A DNA stretch of 49,178 nucleotides, from NCBI GenBank assembly GCA_947497295.1, contig CANMFU010000015.1:1-49178 (forward strand), read 5' to 3'. The translations under genes were made by a program, and so were the position numbers. The notes beneath the pieces are model-generated. The model was not told where the DNA came from. It worked only from the letters and a program-made list of their open reading frames with translations, and searched no databases. The stretch's first letter is position 1, and each line of letters begins with the position of its first letter. This DNA comes from an uncultured Roseovarius sp. (lineage in GTDB: Bacteria; Pseudomonadota; Alphaproteobacteria; Rhodobacterales; Rhodobacteraceae). This document shows, piece by piece, positions 18,102 to 25,742 of the stretch.

Positions 18102-19436
18102 TCAGTCAGGCTCTGGCAAACGGCGCGGAATAAATACACTGCGACCGTCTGAGTGATCTTCAGCGGCCCGCACCCGTTCGCGTTGAAGCCCGCGTATCTG
18201 GCGCATCAACGCCAGCGCTCCGATCCACAGCAGCATGTGGAACAGCACGAACGGTTTGTAAAAATCAGCCTCGGCAAAGATGCGGATCGTGACGGCCGCA
18301 CTTTGGCACAGAAAGAAGATAGCCGGCATCGTGCCCAGCGTCAGTGCGGCGCGCATGGTCCAGCCTAGCGCCCAGACCATCGCCAGCAACGTCATGCCAA
18401 GCCCGATCAGGCCTTGATGCACCGCAATTTCGTAAAAACTGTTGTGGAAGTTAAAGGTGGTGCGCGAACCCTTGTAGAAATCCTCGTGAATTTTCCGGAC
18501 CAGAGGCGATTCCTCATAGCGCCAGAATCCGCCAGACCCGACGCCCAAGAGCGGCTGTTCGCGAATCTGATCCTCGGCATAGCGCCAAAGCACAGTGCGC
18601 CCGGTCATCGAGCGGTCCTTGCCAAGTGCATCCAGTACGGAACCGATCACATCGCCCAGCGGATCAGCCAGCATCCAGGCTGCCAGCGCCGTGAGCGCTG
18701 CTACGGCGAGGCAGATCGCAGCCAACCTGAGCGGCCGCAACCATATGCCGAGCAGCACGAGCGCTGCCACAATAATTCCGCCGCCAGTGGCTGCGGCAAG
18801 GACCAGCGCGGTCGCCGATTGGCTCTCAAATATCAAGAACAGGCTGAGCGCGGCAAGCGCCACGCCGATGCTGCGGATCCGCAGCGGCGCCCCCCGGTCC
18901 AGGGTGATGGCGACCGCCACGGTCCACAGGATCACCATATTCGTGCCCAGCATGTTCTTGTGCGGAAACAGACCCGGCACCATTTGCCCCGTACCCAACC
19001 CGTAAAGCAGGTTGAGCACCGCAACCGTGCCCGTCGCAGCCAGCACCGAATATAGAATCTGTCGCGGCTCAAGCGAGAGCACGATCACGTAGCAGATCAC
19101 CATGGTCAGCATCAAATATACCGACGTCTTGAATGCGATCATGGGCTCCACCGACCAAAGTGGTGAGATCATAGACCACAGCGGTAACAGCAGTATCGGC
19201 AACGACCGTGCAATGAGCCATGCCATTTCGCTGCGGCGCTGCCACGCGCGCACCGCGAAATATAGCGCCAGCGGATAGAGCAAAAGTTCGTCACCGGGAA
19301 ATTGTATGAAAGTCACGAGGAACCACATTGTCATTGCGAGCGCGTCGCAATGCTTGGCGGTGATCCGCAGAACGGGGCCACGGGCCGGAGTGCCCCCCGC
19401 GCCGTAGTCTGCCAGACTGTTGGTCGTGCTCGTCAT
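18102..19436 (-). CDS. O-antigen ligase/Wzy-like polysaccharide polymerase
   Basis: A 444-residue membrane protein with about ten to twelve hydrophobic segments and a long periplasmic loop typical of the Wzy_C/O-antigen ligase family: TGRTVLWRYAEDQIREQPL then LGVGSGGFW near residue 300, and FNFHNSFYEIAVHQGLIGLG near 345. Members polymerise lipid-linked repeat units (Wzy, ExoQ) or ligate polymers; the surrounding genes favour polymerase. The ATG at 19436 is favoured by a GAGAGA-type site upstream and an N-terminal cytoplasmic tail; an ATG six codons upstream is possible. It diverges from the amidohydrolase-like/GlpD-like pair. Confidence 0.85.
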   Translation of the reverse strand: MTSTTNSLADYGAGGTPARGPVLRITAKHCDALAMTMWFLVTFIQFPGDELLLYPLALYFAVRAWQRRSEMAWLIARSLPILLLPLWSMISPLWSVEPMIAFKTSVYLMLTMVICYVIVLSLEPRQILYSVLAATGTVAVLNLLYGLGTGQMVPGLFPHKNMLGTNMVILWTVAVAITLDRGAPLRIRSIGVALAALSLFLIFESQSATALVLAAATGGGIIVAALVLLGIWLRPLRLAAICLAVAALTALAAWMLADPLGDVIGSVLDALGKDRSMTGRTVLWRYAEDQIREQPLLGVGSGGFWRYEESPLVRKIHEDFYKGSRTTFNFHNSFYEIAVHQGLIGLGMTLLAMVWALGWTMRAALTLGTMPAIFFLCQSAAVTIRIFAEADFYKPFVLFHMLLWIGALALMRQIRGLQRERVRAAEDHSDGRSVFIPRRLPEPD

Positions 19437-19610
19437 ACGTCTCTCTCGTCTCACATTATCCGCTTGCCCGGCCCCGGAAGCTTATTGGCAGGTTACTGGC
19501 GACGCGGCCCTCTTGTGTTGTATACCTCAGACAGGACTGTTTTCTATACGGTCGCGTGGCGGCGCCTTTGGCCCGGCCTGAAACATCTTTTTGGAGAAGG
19601 ACAGTCCAAT

Positions 19611-19664
19611 ATGATAGTCAAATTGTCTTTCAATGTCGCAAACTCCCCGTCCTGCCGGTGCTGA
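19611..19664 (+). CDS. Possible 17-codon leader peptide upstream of the amidohydrolase-like gene
   Basis: GGAGAAGGA at 19593-19601 is the best ribosome-binding site in this gap and is well placed for the ATG at 19611. That frame codes for only MIVKLSFNVANSPSCRC and stops at 19662-19664. The stop overlaps the GTG at 19658 (GTGCTGA) that best starts the next gene, which itself has no ribosome-binding site. Translation of the short frame could therefore feed the downstream gene. A sequencing or natural frameshift joining both frames is the alternative. Confidence 0.4.
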   Translation: MIVKLSFNVANSPSCRC

Positions 19665-20425
19665 TTGATGCCCATGTGCATATGTATCCCGGCGTTGATC
19701 GGAATGCATTTCTGTCTGCCGCTGCGGCAAATCTGGCAATAGCTGGCCAGCGGGCGGGCGTGGACACTGGCCCTTGCGTTCTCTTGATGACTGAAACGCC
19801 GCACGAAACCGGGTTTGACGATCTGTCCGCCGGTAGCGGCGTGCCGGCCGGCTGGCGGGTCGAGCTGTTTCCGGACGATCCGCTTGCGATCCGGCTGCAC
19901 GGCCCCGGCGCGCAAACGCTGCTGCTGGTGGCCGGGCGCCAGATCGTAAGCGCCGAACGACTGGAGGTGCTGATAATCGGATATCGGGACGCCATGCTGG
20001 ATGGTCAGCCACTGGACGACGTGCTAGCGGCGCTGCGCAATGAAGAACGATGCGCGATTTTGCCATGGGGCGCGGGCAAGTGGCTGGGCGCACGCGGAGC
20101 GCGGATTGCAGCGCTGGTCTCTGCGGGCCTGCCGCCCGGGGTGTTTCTGGGTGACAATGGCGGGCGGCCGGTAGGCTGGCCTGCGCCGGCGGGCTTTGGC
20201 GCTGCCGGTTTGGTGTTGCCGGGCAGCGATCCATTGCCCATTTCCGGTGGCTGGCGCGATGTCGGCAGCTATGGCTTTTACTTGCCCGGTGCAGTCGATC
20301 CGGCACGCCCGACACAGTCGATCATGGACGCATTGTTGGCGCTGACCCATCAGCCGAAGATTATCGGCCGACGTGTCGGCATTCCGGGGTTTATCGCCCG
20401 TCAGATCCGGCTGCGCGTCTCGTGA
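19658..20425 (+). CDS. Amidohydrolase-like protein of unknown substrate in the EPS locus
   Basis: About 255 residues starting VLIDAHVHMYPG, a D-x-H-x-H motif typical of the N-terminal metal site of amidohydrolase-superfamily enzymes. The remaining hallmark His and Asp residues of that superfamily are not obvious: later His residues are few and there is a WGAGKWLG motif near 140. So it may be a non-catalytic relative. Glycine- and proline-rich, no signal peptide. The open frame extends upstream to 19556 but lacks a good start there; GTG 19658 is chosen because it gives the usual position of the DAHVH motif. It overlaps the following flavoprotein gene by four bases, so the two probably work together. 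Confidence 0.55.
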   Translation: MLIDAHVHMYPGVDRNAFLSAAAANLAIAGQRAGVDTGPCVLLMTETPHETGFDDLSAGSGVPAGWRVELFPDDPLAIRLHGPGAQTLLLVAGRQIVSAERLEVLIIGYRDAMLDGQPLDDVLAALRNEERCAILPWGAGKWLGARGARIAALVSAGLPPGVFLGDNGGRPVGWPAPAGFGAAGLVLPGSDPLPISGGWRDVGSYGFYLPGAVDPARPTQSIMDALLALTHQPKIIGRRVGIPGFIARQIRLRVS

Positions 20426-21924
20426 GCGGGCTGCAGCGCGCCACTCTCGCCACACTGTCGGCGCAGCCCTATGACGTCCTTGTCGTGGGCGGGGGGATAT
20501 ATGGCGCGATGGCCGCGCGCGAGGCGGGCTTGCGCGGCTATCGCACCGCATTGATCGAGCGTGGCGATTTCGGCGGCGGCGCATCTTTCAACTCCCTCAA
20601 GATCATGCATGGCGGTATCCGCTACGTGCAGCATCTGGACGTGATGCGGCTGCGGGCATCAGCGCGGGAGAGGGCTTTCTGGCGCCGTGTCGCGCCGGAT
20701 CTGGTGCAGCCGCTGAATTTTACCATTCCGCTGACCGGATACGGGATCAAGGGGCCGGTGGCCTTCGCGGCGGCGGCGACGCTTTATACGGCGCTATCCG
20801 CGGGATTGCGGGGGCCTGACTTCGGTGGAGCGGGCGTAATCGGCGCGGCGGCGGCGCGGCGGCATCTGGGCGGCCTGGCTCCGGCGGGGCTGACCGGCGG
20901 CGGCGTCTGGCGTGACGGTCAGATCCGGGACACTGGGCGGTTGCAGATCGCCGTGCTTTCGGCGGCGGCCCAGTATGGGGCGGACATCGCCAACCACATG
21001 ACGGTAGATGGGTTTCTGCAGCGTGATGGCCGGATCGAGGGCGCCGCCGTGACCGACAGGACCTGCGGCCAAGCCGGCCACATTTCGGCCCGTGTCGTGT
21101 TGTCATGCACAGGCGAGGCTGCCGGTGCGCTGGCCTTTCCGGTGCTGAAATCCGGTGCATGCGCCAGGTTTCCAGCCTTTGCGCGCGCGCTCAATATCGT
21201 GGTGGATCGCCAAATAGGCAGCCGCGCCCTGGGTATCGTGGGCACCGAAGGCTCCGACGCGGTCATTGACCGTGGCGGGCGGATGTATTTCCTTACGCCA
21301 TGGGCCGGGTTGACGGTCATCGGAACTCATGAGGCGCCTTTGCGTGGCGACGGCCCCGACACTGCCGTGACAGACTTTCTGGACATCCTGAATCGCGCTT
21401 GTCCGGATCTGGCGCTGACGCCTCGGGATGTGTTGCACGTTTATGATGGCATGATCCCGGCCGATGTGGACGACGCTCGTGGCAGCGCAGTGCGCCGCAG
21501 GACCGCCGGGACGCTGCTGGATCACGCGTCCGACGGCGCGCCGGGTTTGATCAGCGTGATCGGGGTGAAATACACCACCGCGCGCGCCATCGCCGCCCGG
21601 GCACTCGATATTGCTGAAAGGCACCTTGGCGGCGGCGCATCTGCAAAACTCAGGCGGCGCAGCCTGACCGAAGAACTGCCGCCGGTTGCGACTGCCACTG
21701 TCGATCCAAACGATCCTGCCGCGCTGGCCGCCCGGATAGAATTCGGTATGCGCCAGGAGATGGCAATGACATTGGAGGATGCGGTGATGCGACGGACGAA
21801 GCTTGTCGAAATGGGCGCACTTTCGGGGCCTGATGGCCCGGCGCGATTGGCGCATCTGAAACAGGTCGCGTTGTCGCTTGGGCTGCGCGATGATTCTTCC
21901 ACGCTCTTAAGCAAAGAGAATTAA
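20422..21924 (+). CDS. GlpD-like FAD-dependent oxidoreductase
   Basis: A 500-residue flavoprotein of the glycerol-3-phosphate dehydrogenase/DAO fold: dinucleotide-binding VVGGGIYGAMAAREAGLRG near residue 22, LIERGDFGGGASFNSLKIMHGG near 45 and RYVQHLD near 65, as in GlpD, and a C-terminal segment with HVYDGMIPADVD and GVKYTTARAIA. A GTG start overlaps the preceding stop. Its true substrate may be glycerol-3-phosphate or another polyol or amino compound used to decorate the polymer; the location in an exopolysaccharide locus without glpK or glpF argues against simple glycerol catabolism. Confidence 0.75.
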   Translation: MSGLQRATLATLSAQPYDVLVVGGGIYGAMAAREAGLRGYRTALIERGDFGGGASFNSLKIMHGGIRYVQHLDVMRLRASARERAFWRRVAPDLVQPLNFTIPLTGYGIKGPVAFAAAATLYTALSAGLRGPDFGGAGVIGAAAARRHLGGLAPAGLTGGGVWRDGQIRDTGRLQIAVLSAAAQYGADIANHMTVDGFLQRDGRIEGAAVTDRTCGQAGHISARVVLSCTGEAAGALAFPVLKSGACARFPAFARALNIVVDRQIGSRALGIVGTEGSDAVIDRGGRMYFLTPWAGLTVIGTHEAPLRGDGPDTAVTDFLDILNRACPDLALTPRDVLHVYDGMIPADVDDARGSAVRRRTAGTLLDHASDGAPGLISVIGVKYTTARAIAARALDIAERHLGGGASAKLRRRSLTEELPPVATATVDPNDPAALAARIEFGMRQEMAMTLEDAVMRRTKLVEMGALSGPDGPARLAHLKQVALSLGLRDDSSTLLSKEN

Positions 21925-22172
21925 GGCTCACACAGCCCATCGCTCACAACGGCAACGCCCTAAGGGATAATGCGCAATATCTAAACACAACCTATGCGGG
22001 AATTTAGCTTTAATTACTGCGAAGTTGCGTCAAATTTTCTCGACAAAAAGCTTTACCAAACGTTAATGTGGCAATCACAGGCTACGAATTTAGAATCGAT
22101 CCTTTTGCATAGGGGTCATTGTGTAATTTATTTGTTTAAACCAGTTATTTCCTGTGGGGGGGATATTTTGAT
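21925..22172. promoter_or_regulatory. A+T-rich promoter region upstream of the ExoY-like gene
   Basis: About 250 bases clearly richer in A+T than the flanking genes, with no supported coding region. It probably holds the promoter and leader of the sugar transferase gene; the message ends in a strong GGGGGGGA site (22155-22162) before the ATG at 22173. No recognised operator was found. Confidence 0.5.
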
Positions 22173-22844
22173 ATGCACCAACGTTCCGACATCTCTGAAA
22201 GCATGGACCTTTACGCGTTCATAGACGACCCTCGGATTAAGCGCGTTTTTGACGCTTTTTTTGCCGGATGTGTCCTAATCGTGATCTTTCCTCTGCTGGC
22301 GTTGATCGCACTGGCAATACTTCTTGTCAGCCGTGGCGCGCCGATTTACTCGCACCAGCGCGTTGGCCTCAATGGGCGTGCCTTTGGGTGCCTCAAATTT
22401 CGGACAATGATTCCGAATGCTGACGAGGCGCTGAAAGACTTGCTTGAAAGATGCCCCGCTGCGGCCCGCGAATGGGCAACGCACCGCAAGCTTCGTAACG
22501 ATCCCCGAATCTTGCCGGTGATTGGACAGTTTCTGCGGCAAACCAGCCTTGATGAGTTGCCGCAATTCTTCAATGTTCTGATGGGGGACATGAGTGTTGT
22601 TGGTCCCCGCCCGGTGGTTCAAGATGAGTTGGAGAGATACGGATCCAGGAAATCCCTGTATCTTTCGGTCCGTCCCGGTCTGACCGGGCCGTGGCAAATC
22701 GGAAACCGGTCAAACGAATCCTACGAAAACCGTGTGAACCTTGATGCCGACTATGTTTCAAATCGCAGCATGGCGATAGACTTGGGGATTATCCTTTCCA
22801 CGGCCCGCATGTTTCTGCGCGGCCGCAATCCAAATGCATTCTAG
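22173..22844 (+). CDS. ExoY/WbaP-type undecaprenyl-phosphate sugar phosphotransferase
   Basis: Initiating transferase that puts the first sugar phosphate (often galactose) on undecaprenyl phosphate at the inner membrane. The 223-residue protein has a hydrophobic segment (about 30-55) and the catalytic family motifs KFRTM (about 73), LRQTSLDELPQFFNVLMGDMS near 120 to 141, VGPRP at about 143, and RPGLTGPWQIGNRS near 170. Its length matches the short ExoY form without the CoA-binding-like N-terminal part. It is a single gene, preceded by the A+T-rich region; genes to the right are on the opposite strand. Confidence 0.93.
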   Translation: MHQRSDISESMDLYAFIDDPRIKRVFDAFFAGCVLIVIFPLLALIALAILLVSRGAPIYSHQRVGLNGRAFGCLKFRTMIPNADEALKDLLERCPAAAREWATHRKLRNDPRILPVIGQFLRQTSLDELPQFFNVLMGDMSVVGPRPVVQDELERYGSRKSLYLSVRPGLTGPWQIGNRSNESYENRVNLDADYVSNRSMAIDLGIILSTARMFLRGRNPNAF

Positions 22845-22895
22845 GATATCTCGGCGGGGCAGCCTGAAACCTTCGCCGGGAAACAGGCGCAGCCC

Positions 22896-23147
22896 CTAAT
22901 GCGATGGCACATTATCAGCGCCGCAACCGCATTCCACGATCGCTGATTTCGTGAAGATCGGCGCCCCAACGCCTTGATGGGTGGCAGACCGGAGATAGAG
23001 GCGCGTGCGAGCTACCAGCAGGCATGTGAAAGCTCCGCCGACCCAGACGAAAAGAATCCAGATCCAACCCACGCCACCAAGCATAAAGTAGCCGGTAACG
23101 CCCAAGAAGAATGCGCTTGCGTAGCTGATGAAAAGGGTGAAGAGCAT
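22896..23147 (-). CDS. Small membrane protein of unknown function
   Basis: An 83-residue frame with two clear hydrophobic segments (about 1-22 and 25-47), then a basic stretch (RTRLYLRS) and a Cys-containing tail (ECGCGAD). Composition and hydrophobic pattern look like a real small inner-membrane protein, but no family is recognised and the ribosome-binding site is weak. It lies between the ExoY-like gene and the hydrolase-like gene. Confidence 0.45.
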   Translation of the reverse strand: MLFTLFISYASAFFLGVTGYFMLGGVGWIWILFVWVGGAFTCLLVARTRLYLRSATHQGVGAPIFTKSAIVECGCGADNVPSH

Positions 23148-23372
23148 AATAAAGATTCATCCATGTTTGGCTAAAAGTGGTATTCTGGACACTGGTGGAA
23201 GTCTATAAACAATTAGTAAACGCAATCTTACCGGCGAACTTATTCCTCGAATCGCCCTGCATCAGCAAGTTTTTGCGTGCGGCGCTTGTAAAAACCCGAT
23301 TTTTCGCGCGGCGACCACGCCAAAGCGCTTGACGTAACCCCCTGGCAACTGATTTGGCCAGAATCGCTCACA

Positions 23373-24281
23373 CTAGCGACGTGCCTCGCTGCGATTCCCA
23401 TGTCGCAGACAGCGCAACCTCCAGCCAGCAGCGAACAGCAGACCGATCTGCGACAGGATCGCGCGCCATGCGGGGCTGTGGGCAAAGATGGCATCGACTT
23501 CCACGGTATTCATAGCGACAAAATGGCCTCGCACCGACACGACCTTTGCATCGTCGGGTACGACGCCTTCTAAAACGAAAATTTCCCCGGTCCAGGCCAG
23601 CAGTTGCGCCGCGCCATTCGGCCCTGTCTGAATCGGGGCGCGGTCAAATTCGATCGGCGCACCGTTTCGTTGAGCTGCGGTATCGAGCGTCGCCGCAAAA
23701 TGCAGATTTGCACGCTGCGCGGCGGGCATCAAAAGGGCGGGCGATGCCAGCCATACAAGCGTCAGCACCAACGCCAAGGCAGGCCGTATCGCCGGACGCA
23801 GCACCGGCCGGCCGCGCACTGGCGGCACTGCCCATAGCGCATCGAGCGCAACGGCGATTCCAGCCACCGACAGCCCCAGAGTGACCGGGCTTTCCGGCCA
23901 GTACAGCTCAAACTTCACCAAATTCCATGAAAGCGGCGCAAAAAGCAGCGCCCCATTGGCCCATTTCGTCTGCGTCGCATCCAGCAAAAGATGCAGCACG
24001 ATACCAAAGGCCAAGATAGCGTAGGTCCGCCCCGGGCGCCGGGAAAGCAGCGCCAGCGCCGCTCCCAGGATCAGTGTAACAATCAGGCTGCTTTGGACGG
24101 CGACGTATAGGCGCAAGGGGATCGCCGGTATTTCGGGTACAAGAACAGCCACCGCACGCTGTACGATCCACGGGACATCCGGCAACACGCAGCCCGCGAG
24201 GATCCACTTGAAGTCCGCATCCCGCAGGACGCCCCGCGTCACCAGCGTCTGGACGGCGATATGGGCCAGTGTGTTCGGCAT
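23373..24281 (-). CDS. Membrane-bound metal-dependent hydrolase-like protein (YdjM/DUF457 type)
   Basis: A 302-residue membrane protein. The start MPNTLAHIAVQ, the LPD motif near residue 33 and HLLLDATQ near 96 fit the His/Asp metal site of the YdjM/DUF457 membrane hydrolase family. Several hydrophobic segments follow and a non-membrane domain occupies about 190-265. Activity of the family is poorly known; some members hydrolyse phospholipid-like substrates. It is transcribed in the same direction as, and 60 bases after, the GtrA-like gene. Confidence 0.65.
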   Translation of the reverse strand: MPNTLAHIAVQTLVTRGVLRDADFKWILAGCVLPDVPWIVQRAVAVLVPEIPAIPLRLYVAVQSSLIVTLILGAALALLSRRPGRTYAILAFGIVLHLLLDATQTKWANGALLFAPLSWNLVKFELYWPESPVTLGLSVAGIAVALDALWAVPPVRGRPVLRPAIRPALALVLTLVWLASPALLMPAAQRANLHFAATLDTAAQRNGAPIEFDRAPIQTGPNGAAQLLAWTGEIFVLEGVVPDDAKVVSVRGHFVAMNTVEVDAIFAHSPAWRAILSQIGLLFAAGWRLRCLRHGNRSEARR

Positions 24282-24340
24282 GATCCGTTCGCTTTGTCCT
24301 TTGCGCCGATCCCCGGCATGGTCTTACCTGGCGCGGCAAA

Positions 24341-24751
24341 CTAGTGGTGGGACACAAAGCCCCAGAACCGCGCCGCCAAAAAAGTGCCCGCCGGCACCAC
24401 GAGAATCGCGATGGCAAGCGCGGCAGAATCCGGGGTCGCTTTGGCCGCCTTAAGGCCGGCAAGCAGTCCGTTGTTCACCGCGAATCCTGCAAATGCGATC
24501 ACGCCGTAACGCCACGCCGACCGCCCAAAGCCGTTAGACAGGCCGAAAGTGAAATAGAAATGCCCAACCAGCCCAGCGATGAATGCCACGCCAAAGCCCA
24601 GGGCGTTCCCCTGGAATGCGCCAGCGCCCAGCGCGAGTGCGGCCATCGCTACGCCCAGATGCACAAGCGTCGCCAGCCCGCCGACGATGGCAAACCGCAG
24701 CGCCTTGGACAGCTCAGCGCGGGCCGATGGTGTCGGTGACGTCCTGGCCAT
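24341..24751 (-). CDS. GtrA-family membrane protein
   Basis: A 136-residue protein with four hydrophobic segments and the pattern of GtrA/DPMS3-like proteins (FAIVGGLATLVHLGV at about 20; FYFTFGLSNGFG about 67). GtrA proteins are thought to flip or handle lipid-linked sugars made by GtrB. The ATG at 24751 lies inside the end of the GtrB-like gene (overlap 38 bases), indicating coupled translation; the open frame further upstream is only overlap. Confidence 0.82.
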   Translation of the reverse strand: MARTSPTPSARAELSKALRFAIVGGLATLVHLGVAMAALALGAGAFQGNALGFGVAFIAGLVGHFYFTFGLSNGFGRSAWRYGVIAFAGFAVNNGLLAGLKAAKATPDSAALAIAILVVPAGTFLAARFWGFVSHH

Positions 24752-25742
24752 TCCGATAAACCCCCTGTGCCAGGTATAGCGGCCGCCGCTTTGTCTCAAC
24801 GAACAGCCGTGAAAGATATTCGCCAATCACCCCAAGCGACATCAGCTGAATACCTCCCAGAAACAGGACCGCGACCATGATCGACGCATAGCCAGGAATG
24901 TCGCGGCCGAAGATAAGCGTACGCACGAAGATGACACTGGCGTAAAAGACTGACATGACCGCAACGAGGCTTCCGACATAGGTCCAGATCCGCAGCGGTA
25001 GGGTCGAAAAGCTGACAATGCCGTCAAGCGCGAAATTCCACAGCTTCCAGTAACTGAAGCTGGACTCACCCGCTGCGCGTTCGGGCCGCACATATCCCAC
25101 GCCGACCGACGGGTAGCCGACCCAGGCAAACAATCCCTTCATGAAACGGTTGCGTTCGGGCAGTTGCTTGATCGCGTCTACCACAACGCGGTCCATCAGC
25201 CGGAAATCCCCGGCATTGGCCGGCACTTCGGTCTGCGACAGGCGGTTAAAAAAGCGATAGAATAATCCCGCCGTCGTCCGCTTGGCCATCGTGTCGCTGG
25301 CGCGGTCCGTGCGCAGACCATAAACGACGTCAAAGCCGTCGCGCCAGCGTTCAAGAAAGGCCGGGATCACTTCTGGCGGGTCTTGGAGATCGGCATCCAT
25401 CGGCACGACAACATCGCCTGTGGCATGCTCCAGCCCGGCAGTCATTGCGATTTCCTTGCCGAAGTTTCGGCTGAGATTGACGACGACGACGCGTGGATCG
25501 CGGGCGCTCAGCTCCAGCAGGGTGTGAAGCGTGGCATCGGGCGAGCCATCATTGACGAACACCATTTCGATCTGGTGTCCTGCCAGATGCGCGTCAATCG
25601 CGGCGACGAACAGCGCGATGGTATCGGCTTCATTGTAACACGGTACCACCAGCGAAATCAGTGGATCGGCCACGCGGGGACGGTTTGCCATCAGCGGCGC
25701 CGCTGACGGCAACGATTTGGTCTGGATGCTACTCTGCTGCAT
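24714..25742 (-). CDS. GtrB/ArnC-type polyprenyl-phosphate glycosyltransferase
   Basis: A 342-residue GT2 enzyme that transfers a sugar from a nucleotide to polyprenyl phosphate. It has the GT-A signature SLVVPCYNEADTI near residue 29, VFVNDGSPDAT near 60, DADLQDPPE near 113 (the DxD), and two C-terminal hydrophobic segments of the GtrB type (about 245-310). The ATG at 25742 starts 14 bases inside the end of the upstream GT-C gene; an ATG at 25691 is possible, but neither has a strong ribosome-binding site. With the GtrA-like and GT-C genes it forms a typical three-part membrane glycosylation module. Confidence 0.88.
   Translation of the reverse strand: MQQSSIQTKSLPSAAPLMANRPRVADPLISLVVPCYNEADTIALFVAAIDAHLAGHQIEMVFVNDGSPDATLHTLLELSARDPRVVVVNLSRNFGKEIAMTAGLEHATGDVVVPMDADLQDPPEVIPAFLERWRDGFDVVYGLRTDRASDTMAKRTTAGLFYRFFNRLSQTEVPANAGDFRLMDRVVVDAIKQLPERNRFMKGLFAWVGYPSVGVGYVRPERAAGESSFSYWKLWNFALDGIVSFSTLPLRIWTYVGSLVAVMSVFYASVIFVRTLIFGRDIPGYASIMVAVLFLGGIQLMSLGVIGEYLSRLFVETKRRPLYLAQGVYRNGQDVTDTIGPR

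Noticed and set aside
21994..22224. 76-codon frame in the A+T-rich region before the ExoY-like gene
   Set aside because: It has no recognisable domain, overlaps the ExoY-like start, and its composition is that of the promoter region.
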